Assembly (NCBI GenBank): GCA_029977865.1
Contig: JAPOKA010000010.1
Span: 1-53,929 of the forward strand
Origin: a bacterium
Lineage (GTDB): Bacteria > Planctomycetota > Phycisphaerae > Phycisphaerales > SM1A02
DNA length: 53,929 bases
Reading direction: 5' to 3'
Shown: in pieces, positions 24,160 to 34,673 of the stretch
Numbering within the stretch: the stretch's first letter is position 1
Layout: each line of letters starts with the position of its first letter
Notes under the pieces: model-generated
The model's input: only the letters and a program-made list of their open reading frames with translations
The model's database searches: none
Told to the model about the DNA's origin: nothing
Translations under genes and position numbers: made by a program

Positions 24160-24696
24160 TCAGCGACGGCGGAGGCGGAACCGAGCCGCCACGGCTGACA
24201 TCACGAGCAATGGGGCACCGGCGCCCCCGGGAGTCGGTGTCGCAAGCGGATCGAAGGTGCTCGACCCGCCAGATTCGCCGATGTGGACTCCTGCAAGGAG
24301 CGTCGGCGCATCCATGTCCAAGTCGAACGGCTCGCTCAACGTGGAGAGAGGAAAACCCTTCGAGGCCGAGTTCGACGACGCGATCGGAGTCGCTCCCCCC
24401 GCGGGCGACTGCGGGAGAGTGCCGGAATGCTCTGCGAGCAGAAGTCCGAGGACGGACGCCACGCCGAGGTCGGTAGCAGGCTCGGTGAACCCGATCACCG
24501 AGGTACCCCCGTCGCCCGGGAGCTGCATGTCGAAAGGCCGCCTCGCCTCGGGCTCGACCTCGATCCACGCTGGTAGCGACAATCCGATCCCGGCGGTGCG
24601 GACCTGCCACTCCATCGGTGCACGCAACGACGCGGCGAGCGCTGGGGTCGCGGTCCAGAGGACGATCAGAAGCGTTGCGGGCAGTCGACTGCTCAT
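24160..24696 (-). CDS. secreted protein with degenerate sorting tail
   Basis: A 178-aa protein with a signal peptide ('LPATLLIVLWTATPALAA'). The body has no family I know ('MEWQVRTAGIGLSLPAWIEV', 'GDGGTSVIGF'). The C-terminus is 'TPTPGGAGAPLLVMSAVAAR' followed by 'FRLRRR', a Pro/Gly motif, a weak hydrophobic run and basic residues, in the style of the PEP-CTERM-like tails at 9466 and 25945. Its function is unknown; surface retention is inferred. A long hairpin follows its stop codon. Confidence 0.6.
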   Translation of the reverse strand: MSSRLPATLLIVLWTATPALAASLRAPMEWQVRTAGIGLSLPAWIEVEPEARRPFDMQLPGDGGTSVIGFTEPATDLGVASVLGLLLAEHSGTLPQSPAGGATPIASSNSASKGFPLSTLSEPFDLDMDAPTLLAGVHIGESGGSSTFDPLATPTPGGAGAPLLVMSAVAARFRLRRR

Positions 24697-24960
24697 GGCC
24701 TTTCTCCGATTCGATGCCCGCCGATGTCAACCTCGACAAGACCGCTCATCGAGTCTCGCCAACCGCGAGGCACCGAACCCAACCTAGGCCCGGACTGCAG
24801 CGGTGCGATCAGGTGAATCGCCTCAAGTGCTCCCGCGGTCGCGAGTGCGCGCATCCGACCCGCCTGGTTCGCAGAAACAACCACTGTCGCCTGAGGTTCG
24901 TTGCCTGGGGCAGGTTCCCAATCCGCATGAACTCGCGCTGTTCTCGCCGAAGGATGCTGA

Positions 24961-25869
24961 ATGGCGAAGAAGATCCAGGCGGCATTCGATGCAGCGCGGG
25001 GCCTGGTGGGCCGCACCCGCATCTGCGATGGAACCGGGTTTCGCCTCGTCGATCATCCACCGGTCTGGCCGGAAGGCGAATCGATCGCCAAGCGCGAAGC
25101 CAAGGAGGCGATCGAAGCGAGTGTGCGTCGCCTGACGAGCCTTCAGGATCGCCTCTACGCGCAGGATCGCTGGTCGGTGCTGCTGGTCTTTCAGGCCATG
25201 GACGCCGCCGGCAAGGATGGGGCGATCAAGCATGTGATGAGCGGAGTGAACCCGCAGGGATGCGAGGTCCACCCCTTCAAGGCCCCGAGCGAGGAGGAGC
25301 GCGACCACGACTGGCTCTGGCGCTGTGCGCGGGTGCTGCCGTCGCGAGGGAAGATCGGGATCTTCAACCGCTCCTACTACGAGGAGGTGCTGGTGGTGCG
25401 AGTGCGAGAGGAGATCCTCCGCGGCCAGAAGCTCCCCCCCTCGCTGGTGACCGAGCGGATCTGGGACGAGCGCCTCGCCGACATCCGGATGTGGGAGGAG
25501 TTCCTTGCCCGCAACGGAACACTGATCCTCAAGTTCTTCCTCAACGTCTCCCGCGACGAGCAGCGGCGGCGGTTCCTCGATCGCATCGAGGATCCCACCA
25601 AGCACTGGAAGTTCTCCGCGTCGGATGTTCGCGAGCGTTCGCGCTGGAACGAGTACATGCACGCCTACGAGGAGGCGATTCGCGGCACCGCGGCGCCGCA
25701 TGCACCTTGGCATGTGGTTCCCGCAGACGACAAGTGGCTCTGCCGCTCGATCGTGGCGGCGAGCATCATCGAGGCCCTTGAAGGTCTCGATCTGCGCTAT
25801 CCGGAGGTCGACGAGATCAAGCGGGCCGAGATCGAGTCGGGCCGGGACGCACTGCGGCAGGAGGCGTGA
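24961..25869 (+). CDS. ppk2: polyphosphate kinase 2 family protein (class III-like)
   Basis: A 302-aa P-loop kinase that transfers phosphate between polyphosphate and nucleotides. Walker A lies in 'FQAMDAAGKDGAIKHVMSG', followed by 'VNPQGCEVHPFKAPSEEE' and 'RDHDWLWRC', then 'GKIGIFNRSYYEEVLVVRVR' (Walker B/lid region) and 'FFLNVSRDEQRRRFLDR'. The AMDAAGKDG/SGVNPQG wording matches the group described as class III (AMP and ADP phosphorylation) rather than class I (GRDAAGKGG). Direction and substrate are inferred from that. AGGA stands 7 bases before the ATG. No ppk1 or ppx is nearby. The 264 bases upstream show no gene. Confidence 0.9.
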   Translation: MAKKIQAAFDAARGLVGRTRICDGTGFRLVDHPPVWPEGESIAKREAKEAIEASVRRLTSLQDRLYAQDRWSVLLVFQAMDAAGKDGAIKHVMSGVNPQGCEVHPFKAPSEEERDHDWLWRCARVLPSRGKIGIFNRSYYEEVLVVRVREEILRGQKLPPSLVTERIWDERLADIRMWEEFLARNGTLILKFFLNVSRDEQRRRFLDRIEDPTKHWKFSASDVRERSRWNEYMHAYEEAIRGTAAPHAPWHVVPADDKWLCRSIVAASIIEALEGLDLRYPEVDEIKRAEIESGRDALRQEA

Positions 25870-25944
25870 GCGACCGCGGCCCGTGACATGGCGCGAGCGC
25901 GGCGTCGCTCGGCCAGCGCAGCAATGCCTTGAAGCGGGCGTCGA

Positions 25945-26622
25945 TCAGTCGCGACGGCGGCGGCTTCCCGCAAGTCCAGCGAGACCGAGGATGGCCACCG
26001 CCCCCGGTGCGGGAACGGTGGTGATGTCGAGTCGGTACGTTCCCGCGAGGCTTCCACCGATGTTGGTCGTGGTCCAGCCCGCGTCCAGCATCCTCGCGCC
26101 GAACTCCTCGGAGACGAACAAGTCGGCTTCCAACCGGAAGACATCACAGATCTGGGTGATCTGCACATTCTCATGAACGAAGAACTGGATGGTTTCTGCG
26201 CCAAGCGGTTGCGAGCATTGGTTCCAGTACCCCCAGATAAAAGTGTCGGGCGGGAACTCGCAGCCACGTTCCGCATAACACAGGAGCGCGTTCTCGGCAT
26301 CGTCAATCACCGACAGCGCATCGGAGAACCACTGCGGATTGGCGGCAAACCCATCCACAAGCGCAGGTTCCTCGAAGGCGGTCATGAACCCGAGCCCCAT
26401 GACGTCACCAGCGAGATTGCCATTGGGAACGATCGGATACCACTGTGCCGGCAAAAGGAGCGCATCCGCGAATAGGAATTTGAGGGAATCGATGTAGGCC
26501 TCGAGCGCGTACTCGAAGGTGATCCCTGTAACCAGCACAGTAGACTGGGCCTGCGCGGCACCGACTGGAATGGCGGAAAGGGCTGCGCTGCAGAGCGTCG
26601 TGGTGATGGCATGTCTTGGCAT
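25945..26622 (-). CDS. secreted protein with PEP-CTERM-like tail
   Basis: A 225-aa protein. Starting at ATG 26622 it has a compact signal peptide ending in 'GAAQAQS'; a longer frame to 26862 adds residues that do not look like a leader. The body is mixed ('DSLKFLFADALLLPAQWYPI', 'GCEFPPDTFIWGYWNQC') with a few cysteines, and I do not recognise it. The C-terminus is 'VPAPGAVAILGLAGLAG' then SRRRR, the same VPAPGA tail as the gene at 9466. This signal is used by exosortases in other bacteria. The PPK2 gene converges on it, 75 bases away. Confidence 0.7.
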   Translation of the reverse strand: MPRHAITTTLCSAALSAIPVGAAQAQSTVLVTGITFEYALEAYIDSLKFLFADALLLPAQWYPIVPNGNLAGDVMGLGFMTAFEEPALVDGFAANPQWFSDALSVIDDAENALLCYAERGCEFPPDTFIWGYWNQCSQPLGAETIQFFVHENVQITQICDVFRLEADLFVSEEFGARMLDAGWTTTNIGGSLAGTYRLDITTVPAPGAVAILGLAGLAGSRRRRD

Positions 26623-27049
26623 GGTGTGCTTGATCCACGGCGAACTGGAGTCGCCACTCATCGAGTGACTGTCTGGCGGGTGACGAACTCGGGGTAGCCA
26701 GGCGACCAGTGACACTCGACACGGCATTTTGTCACCGATTTCGGGCGATTCAAGCGTCACGGAGCGTGAATCGATCCAGCGGAGTCGAAACCGCTCGCCG
26801 GCTGTCAGCGATGACACCACCGGCACGCGATGGGCGTCTCGGGGCGTCGAGCGAGTCGGCACGAAGGGACCTGATAACGGAGTTTCGGCGTTGCGGCGCC
26901 GGCCAGTGTCGGGCTTGAGGCGAGGCGGCTACGCGGCGGGGCGTGCGAGACGCCCTCGGTTCACACGACTCGCGCGACTGCTGGCGTCGTCGCCATTCGT
27001 CTTGTTGATGCCGTCCATCGGACTCGCCTGGCGAGCGAGACCGCGCTGC
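26623..27049. other. 427-bp intergenic region without a recognisable gene
   Basis: Between the tail-bearing protein and ubiX. A short plus-strand frame (26709-26918) has neither signal nor ribosome-binding site and looks spurious. I see no RNA gene or clear promoter. Confidence 0.5.
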
Positions 27050-27667
27050 TCACTCGCTCTCGCCGCGGCTTCGCCGCGCCGCGAGATGCTCGTCCCAGCG
27101 GACCTTCAAGTCGTGGTCGATCGCGAAGAGGTCGAGCATGCGGGCGACCATGAAGTCGAGGAGATCCTCGATCGACTTCGGCCGCAGGTAGAAGCCCGGT
27201 GCGAGCGGCACGATGATCGCGCCGGCGGCGGTCGCCTTCGCCATCGCGTCGATCTCGATCATCGAGAGCGGGCTCTCGCGATGGGCGATGACGAGGCGTC
27301 GCCGCTCCTTCAGGGTGACCGCCGCGGCGCGCTGCACGAGGTTGTCGGTGATGCCCGCGGCGATGCGGCCCAAGGTGTTGCCCGAGCACGGCACGATCGC
27401 CATGCCGCGATGGCGAAACGACCCGCTGCCCGGCGAGGCTCCGGTGTCGCGATCGTTGTGCAGGGTGACCATCGCGCCGCGGCCGCCGGAGAGTTGGTCG
27501 AGGTCGAGCTTCTTGAGATCAAGCTCCTCGGCGAGCAGCCGCCGGCCGAGATCGCTGACGACCAGGTGCACCGGAACGCCAAACTCGGTCGCCCGCTCGA
27601 TGAAGCGCTTGGCGTACGGCGCGCCGCTCGCGCCGGTGATCGCGACGACGAGCGGCAGCGAACTCAT
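27050..27667 (-). CDS. ubiX: UbiX/Pad1 flavin prenyltransferase
   Basis: A 205-aa flavoprotein that prenylates FMN to make the cofactor of UbiD decarboxylases. The N-terminal 'VVAITGASGAPYAKRFIERA' binds FMN. 'CSGNTLGRIAAGITDNLVQR', 'HRESPLSMIEI' and the C-terminal 'GFYLRPKSIEDLLDFMVARM' are all family hallmarks. The ATG overlaps the stop of the lipoprotein gene as ATGA (27664-27667). No ubiD or other menaquinone/ubiquinone gene adjoins it. The last residues are a charged Arg/Glu tail. Confidence 0.93.
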   Translation of the reverse strand: MSSLPLVVAITGASGAPYAKRFIERATEFGVPVHLVVSDLGRRLLAEELDLKKLDLDQLSGGRGAMVTLHNDRDTGASPGSGSFRHRGMAIVPCSGNTLGRIAAGITDNLVQRAAAVTLKERRRLVIAHRESPLSMIEIDAMAKATAAGAIIVPLAPGFYLRPKSIEDLLDFMVARMLDLFAIDHDLKVRWDEHLAARRSRGESE

Positions 27668-28338
27668 CGCGCCGGCGGCCCGAGGGTCGGAGCTGCGGTC
27701 GGGCCCGACGACGGCTCGGTGGTCTCCGGCGACTCGACCTCGACCGATTCCGGACTCGCGGTTTCTCCGGGCGCTGCGAGATCGGCCTCCGGCGAGGCGT
27801 CCACTCCGGTCGCCGGCTCCGCTTCGGTGGGCGGCAGCTTCGGAAGGCGGGGGTCGTTGGCGACCGGTGGTTCCACCGGCACCAGCCAGCGCTGCAGGTA
27901 GTCGGCGCGGAAGGGCTCGAAGGGTCGGCAGGAGAGGTGCACGGTGGCGAGCTGGTAGACGCCCTGCTCCAGATGAACGACGTCGACCTCCGCGACGTTG
28001 CCGCGGAACCTCACCTGCTCGATCGACCACACCATGCGATCGCCGGGCTTCATGGGAACTCCCCCCTCGGCCCGAAGCTTGATCTCGACGGTGGCCCAGG
28101 TTCCCGGGCTGACGTCGAGCGGCAGGTTGAAGACCAGCGGCTCCCCGCGGCCGGTGCGCTGATGGGCGTAGGCGATCGCCTTCGCCATCACATCCGGCGC
28201 CGGGGCGAGGCCGGGCGAGAAGCTGTCGCGACCTTCCACCGGCGGAAAGGTCGACCAGTTGGCGCAACCGATCGAGAGCAGCGGCACGGTCAGGGCCAGG
28301 CCGGCTGCAAGCAGGCGCATCGCCTTGATGAAGCCCAT
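27664..28338 (-). CDS. lipoprotein of unknown function
   Basis: A 224-aa protein with a lipoprotein signal: basic start, hydrophobic 'LLAAGLALTVPL' and lipobox LSIGC around residues 21-25. After the anchor it reads 'DVMAKAIAYAHQRTG', then a beta-rich domain ('GTWATVEIKLRAEGGVPMKP', 'GNVAEVDVVHLEQGVYQLAT'). It ends in an acidic Pro/Glu/Ser-rich tail of about 60 residues. AAGGAG precedes the ATG by about 7 bases. It is the gene after nusG (47-base gap) and is coupled to ubiX. The envelope role is inferred only from the lipobox. Confidence 0.75.
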   Translation of the reverse strand: MGFIKAMRLLAAGLALTVPLLSIGCANWSTFPPVEGRDSFSPGLAPAPDVMAKAIAYAHQRTGRGEPLVFNLPLDVSPGTWATVEIKLRAEGGVPMKPGDRMVWSIEQVRFRGNVAEVDVVHLEQGVYQLATVHLSCRPFEPFRADYLQRWLVPVEPPVANDPRLPKLPPTEAEPATGVDASPEADLAAPGETASPESVEVESPETTEPSSGPTAAPTLGPPAR

Positions 28339-28385
28339 GGATGACGCTCCTTCGCCGGCGACGGCCGGCGCACGGGGGCGGTCGT

Positions 28386-29228
28386 TCAGGAGACGACCTT
28401 CGAGATCTGCCAGTACTCCAGCTCGATCGGAGCCTGCCGACCGAAGATGGTGACCAGCACGCGGACGAGGCCCTTGTCCTTGAGGACTTCGTCGACGGTG
28501 CCTTCGTAGTTCTCGAACGGGCCTTCCTTGATGGTGACCGGGTCGCCCTTGGCGAACTCGAAGCGAACCTCCGGAGTCTCCTCGGGCTTCTTCGAGTCGA
28601 AGAGCATCTTCTGCACTTCGTGCGGCGCCATCGGCGTGGGGCGTCCCGCGGTGCCGACGAAGTCGCCGACACCGGTGGTCTCCTTGATCAGGAAGAAGAC
28701 GTCCTGGGGAATGCGTCCATCGGGCTCGAGCCGCATCTCGACGAAGACGTAGCCGGGATAGAGCTTGGTCTCGGTGACCTTCTGCTTGCCGGCCTTGAAG
28801 GTCTTGATCTTCTCGGTCGGCACCATGATGCGGCCGACGAGATCGGCCATGCCTTCGATCGCGACCTTGCGAAGCAGGGTCTCGCGGACGCCGGACTCCT
28901 TGTTGCTCGCGACCCGCAGCACGAACCAGTCCATGCCCTCGCGGTACATGGGGAGGTCGTCGTCGGACTCCGGCGGCGGCGTCGCGGAGGGCCGGCGGTT
29001 GGGGTTCTCGGTGAGGCGAGTGGTCGCCACGCCGGCGGCGGAGAGGGCGGTCGCGAGCTTGGCCGCGGCATCGCGCCCGGAGAGCAGTCGCTTCGGGGCG
29101 GGTTCCGCCGCGGCGGGGGTCGCGGGCTCCTCGGCCTGGGGGGACGACTCCCCCGCGTGATCACCGCGCTCGGCGGCGGCATCGGCGGTCGGTTCGGACT
29201 CGGGGGAGGATTCGTGGATCTCGGTCAT
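28386..29228 (-). CDS. nusG: transcription termination/antitermination factor NusG
   Basis: A 280-aa NusG. The NGN domain begins at residue ~99 ('MDWFVLRVASNKESGVRETL') and includes 'KLYPGYVFVEMRLEPDG' and 'VGDFVGTAGRPTPM'. The KOW domain is near the end ('FAKGDPVTIKEGPFENYEGT'). NusG links RNA polymerase to Rho or the ribosome. It has an acidic, Ala/Glu/Pro-rich N-terminal extension of about 98 residues not found in E. coli NusG (181 aa), and an insertion between NGN and KOW. The order tRNA-Thr, tuf, rpmG, tRNA-Trp, secE, nusG is classical. Downstream, a lipoprotein gene replaces the usual rplK. Confidence 0.95.
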   Translation of the reverse strand: MTEIHESSPESEPTADAAAERGDHAGESSPQAEEPATPAAAEPAPKRLLSGRDAAAKLATALSAAGVATTRLTENPNRRPSATPPPESDDDLPMYREGMDWFVLRVASNKESGVRETLLRKVAIEGMADLVGRIMVPTEKIKTFKAGKQKVTETKLYPGYVFVEMRLEPDGRIPQDVFFLIKETTGVGDFVGTAGRPTPMAPHEVQKMLFDSKKPEETPEVRFEFAKGDPVTIKEGPFENYEGTVDEVLKDKGLVRVLVTIFGRQAPIELEYWQISKVVS

Positions 29229-29270
29229 GGAGTGGACTCGATGAGGGCCCTGCGGGCGCCTCGTGCAGGA

Positions 29271-29684
29271 TCAGGCGCCGGTTTCGAGGACGCCCATCCA
29301 CGCGAAGATCAGGAAGAACACGCGATCGAAGCCGAAGCAGTACACCGCCACGAGCAGTGACAGGCCGATCACGACGGCGGTCGAACCCATCACCTCGCGG
29401 CGGGTCGACCAGTTGACCTTCTTCATCTCCGAGTCCGTGGCGATGAGGAAGTCGACCGACCGGGGCCAGATCCCGATCAGCAGATAGGAGAACACCGCGC
29501 AGATCGCCGCAAAGAGCGTGGCGATGCCCGCGGAGATGTAGATCGATGGCAGCTCGAACCAGGTGGCGCCCGCGAACTCCTCCCAGAGCCAGTACGCCCC
29601 CAGCGCCACCACCAGCCCCACCGCGATCGCGGTGGTGAGGCGGGTCGTGTATCCCTGACCGCTCTTGTAGATGGACAACGCCAT
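29271..29684 (-). CDS. secE: preprotein translocase subunit SecE
   Basis: A 137-aa inner-membrane protein of the Sec translocon. The diagnostic C-terminal part has the amphipathic helix 'ATDSEMKKVNWSTRREVMGS' followed by the conserved transmembrane helix 'AVVIGLSLLVAVYCFGFDRV'. Two further hydrophobic helices precede it, giving three in all as in E. coli. Most other bacteria have a single-helix SecE. GAGGA stands before the ATG. It lies 42 bases upstream of nusG and downstream of tRNA-Trp, as in many bacteria. Confidence 0.92.
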   Translation of the reverse strand: MALSIYKSGQGYTTRLTTAIAVGLVVALGAYWLWEEFAGATWFELPSIYISAGIATLFAAICAVFSYLLIGIWPRSVDFLIATDSEMKKVNWSTRREVMGSTAVVIGLSLLVAVYCFGFDRVFFLIFAWMGVLETGA

Positions 29685-29811
29685 GGATGATCCTCAGCGA
29701 ACCCGGTCGGGGCGCTCCGCGCCGGACCGGGCGTTCACGAAACACGTGCGTCTCACCGCACGCCAGTTCGCCGCGCAACTCGGACCGATCCGGTCCGCAC
29801 GGCTCCGTCAG

Positions 29812-29884
<73 letters not shown>

Positions 29885-29890
29885 CCATGA

Positions 29891-29916
29891 CCGGGGCCGC
29901 CCGAAGGCGGCCCCGG
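29891..29916 (-). other. GC-rich hairpin between rpmG and tRNA-Trp
   Basis: A perfect 11-bp inverted repeat (29891-29901 with 29906-29916) around a 4-base loop, between the rpmG stop and the 5' end of tRNA-Trp. There is no T-run, so it is more likely an RNA-processing or mRNA-end structure than a terminator. Confidence 0.6.
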
Positions 29917-29924
29917 ACAGGGGT

Positions 29925-30104
29925 TCACTTGCGCTTGACCTTGTGCAGGGTGTGCTTGCGGAGGCGGGGGCTGAACTTCATGAAGCCCTCCTTCACACGC
30001 TCGGCGATGCCGCCCTTGACCCGCACGCTGGTGCGGTAGTTGAGGTCGCCGCACTCGGTGCACTGCAGCCAGACGAATTCACGGTCCTGGGCCTTCTTGG
30101 CCAT
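29925..30104 (-). CDS. rpmG: 50S ribosomal protein L33
   Basis: A 59-aa protein starting 'MAKKAQDREFVWLQCTECGD' with the L33 core 'NYRT' and 'RLRKHTLHKVKRK' at its end. The first zinc pair CTEC (Cys15, Cys18) is present. The second pair is lost: the place of the usual CPxC reads 'FSPRLRKHT'. It is therefore neither a full zinc-binding (C+) nor a fully cysteine-free (C-) form. The position between tuf and secE fits. It is followed by a hairpin and tRNA-Trp. Confidence 0.93.
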   Translation of the reverse strand: MAKKAQDREFVWLQCTECGDLNYRTSVRVKGGIAERVKEGFMKFSPRLRKHTLHKVKRK

Positions 30105-30154
30105 GGCAAAGCTCCGTGGCCCGGTCCTGCCGGACCGGAATCATGAGGTCTCGA

Positions 30155-31363
<1,209 letters not shown>

Positions 31364-31618
31364 GACGACGATTCTCCGAAAGGGCCCGAGCGGTGCGTGT
31401 CGACGCGCCGCAGGCCTGACCTCAGATGCCGCGGCGCCCGCGACTTCGCGAATGCGCCTCGTGCGGCGAAAACCATCACGCTCGACCGACGGTCCACCGA
31501 GGATTCGCCGACCGGTGCGGTCGAGGAGTCCGAGCCGACCGGCCGGGAACCCGCGAACGCACACCTCTCACTCGACCCGAAGCATTGATCGCCATCGCGC
31601 GATCGCCACTTCGGCGAG

Positions 31619-31690
31619 AGCCACCGATGGGGCTTGAACCCACGACCTCACCCTTACCAAGGGTGTGCTCTACCACTGAGCTACGGTGGC
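31619..31690 (-). tRNA. tRNA-Thr (anticodon GGT)
   Basis: A 72-base cloverleaf on the minus strand. The acceptor stem is GCCACCG/CGGTGGC, the anticodon stem CACCC/GGGTG has loop TTGGTAA with GGT, and the T loop GTTCAAGCC is present. The discriminator is T and no CCA is encoded. It reads ACC/ACT codons. It heads the tuf transcription unit. Confidence 0.95.
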
Positions 31691-31815
31691 ACGACCAGAA
31701 TGTCGCCCGAGACCGGGCGCCGACGGAACCGATCCGGCTTCGCCGCCCGCGTCCGTCGGATCACGGGCAACTCCGGCAGCGACCGCGCTCGCGCGGACAC
31801 CTCCGGTCGCCGAAG

Positions 31816-31838
31816 AAAAACCGTCCCGGTCGGGACGG
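31816..31838 (-). terminator. hairpin plus T-run in the leader of tRNA-Thr/tuf
   Basis: On the minus strand a 7-bp stem CCGTCCC/GGGACGG (31838-31821) with loop GACC is followed directly by TTTTTCTT. It begins where a transcript from the TACACT element at 31851-31846 should start. It may be an attenuator, a 5' protective hairpin, or the distant end of the pilin transcript. Confidence 0.6.
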
Positions 31839-31845
31839 CTCGCGG

Positions 31846-31851
31846 AGTGTA
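31846..31851 (-). promoter_or_regulatory. putative -10 element upstream of tRNA-Thr/tuf
   Basis: TACACT on the minus strand, with a TTGCCC-like -35 about 15 bases upstream. The predicted start is near 31839, about 150 bases before tRNA-Thr and directly at the hairpin 31838-31821. Confidence 0.45.
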
Positions 31852-32235
31852 GCGACCCCCCTGCCGTGGGCAAGGGGTGAATTGCCAGACTCTCGCGAAC
31901 TTGGGGAGGGCCGGGCCCACGGCTCCCGCGGGTTCGATCGATCCCGAAGGCACGCAGGAAGGATGGGGCCCCGAATGCAGACCCTGGCTCTTCAGGGGGG
32001 CACCGAACGGGCGCTACCGGCTCATCGCTGATCCCGAGGACCGGCTCGAATCCGACCTCGACCCGGGCCCGCCACCCCCTGCTCGGCGGGCGACTCACCA
32101 CCCAAGACGACCCGGGAACTGGACGCCGGCAGGCCGGGACGGCGGCCCGCCCGAGGCGAGGCCGCAAGCCTGACCGAACCGGCCAGCCTTGGTTCGCGGG
32201 GCGGATCGAGGTCCGGGGAACGACATCCGCCGGAA
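31852..32235. other. 384-bp region without a recognisable gene
   Basis: Between the tRNA-Thr promoter element and the pseudopilin stop codon. The frames here are GC-driven and lack ribosome-binding sites or family features. Apart from the -35-like TTGCCC near 31872, I see nothing certain. Confidence 0.45.
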
Positions 32236-33111
32236 CTAGCGGTCGAGGTTCGTGACGCGGATCCGGCGGTCTGCTTGGAGTTCTTCGAGGCTCTCCCACC
32301 GGGACTCGGGCCGCACCGCACCGTCGATGGTCTGGATGATCGCCACCTCGCCGACGTAGCGGAAGTCGACCTCCATCGCCTCTTCCGACTCTGGCGAGTC
32401 GTCGCAGCCGAACGGTTCGCACTCGGGTGCGATCACCTCGCCGGCGTAGGAGTCGACGAGATAGAGCGACATGGCGGGCTGCTTGATCTGGGCGGTGGTG
32501 AACCAGCGGCCGTTGTTCTCCGGGCGAGCGTCGAAGAAGCCGTTGGCGGCGAAGTAGCCCGGCTGACCCCTTTCGATGTCGGTGCTTCCGGTGCCGAAGG
32601 GGAACGGATTGTCGCCGTTCATGGTGCGGGTGTTGTCCGCGTCGGAACGGAACACGATGCGCTCGCTCGGCTTGATCTTGAAGAAGTCGCGGTCGGGCGA
32701 ATCGAATCGGTAGTCGTACTCGCCCTCCGCCTCGCCAAGCACCACCGGGCCGAGACCCGCGTCGGTCCAGAGGATGTCCGACCACGACCCGTAGCTCGCC
32801 ACGCCCATCGGAATGGTCGCGCCGGGCGGCGAGGTGGTGCGGACGTTGCCCGGGTACGGGTTGTTCCGGTAGTCGAAGGCGGCGGGCACGATGAACTCGC
32901 GATTGTCGGAGGAGTAGGCCCTGAGGTAGGTCCCGATCTGTCGCAGGTTGCTCTGGCTCTTGGCAAGCGTGGCGTTCTGCCGCAGCACCGCGAGGGCAGG
33001 AAGAAGAATGCCCAGCAGCAGGACGATCAACCCGATGACGACGAGGACCTCGAGGAGCGTGACACCGCGAGGCTCGCGTGGGGGGTTCGTGACGCGTGGG
33101 GTCGACATCAA
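32236..33111 (-). CDS. type II secretion-like pseudopilin (DUF1559-like style)
   Basis: A 291-aa protein with a type IV prepilin leader: after ~16 polar residues, cleavage is expected between Gly and Val in 'PRGVTLLEVLVVIGLIVLLL', leaving Glu at position 5 of the mature chain. The helix continues as 'PALAVLRQNATLAKSQSNLR', typical of the large planctomycete family of secreted pseudopilin-like proteins. The globular part contains 'TMNGDNPFPFG' and 'AMSLYLVDSYAGEVIAPECE'. Two adjacent ATGs (33111 and 33108) are possible starts. It follows rho by 104 bases. Many paralogues exist in such genomes, so a specific role cannot be given. Confidence 0.82.
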   Translation of the reverse strand: MMSTPRVTNPPREPRGVTLLEVLVVIGLIVLLLGILLPALAVLRQNATLAKSQSNLRQIGTYLRAYSSDNREFIVPAAFDYRNNPYPGNVRTTSPPGATIPMGVASYGSWSDILWTDAGLGPVVLGEAEGEYDYRFDSPDRDFFKIKPSERIVFRSDADNTRTMNGDNPFPFGTGSTDIERGQPGYFAANGFFDARPENNGRWFTTAQIKQPAMSLYLVDSYAGEVIAPECEPFGCDDSPESEEAMEVDFRYVGEVAIIQTIDGAVRPESRWESLEELQADRRIRVTNLDR

Positions 33112-33215
33112 AAGGCTCCTTCGACCGGAGGGACCGCGGGTCGGTCCGGCCGTGAGAGTACCCCCCTCGGCGGCCGAAGGTTCCCCTTCAGCGCCGGCAT
33201 GGGGGGCTGATGGGG

Positions 33216-34673
<1,458 letters not shown>

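Noticed and set aside
26709-26918. 69-aa plus-strand frame in the gap before ubiX
   Set aside because: No ribosome-binding site, no signal or family pattern, and a composition typical of random GC-rich frames.
31364-31618. Further tRNA genes (Tyr, Gly) between tRNA-Thr and tuf as in E. coli
   Set aside because: I searched for T-arm GTTCRANNC sequences and acceptor stems in the 255 bases and found none that fold.
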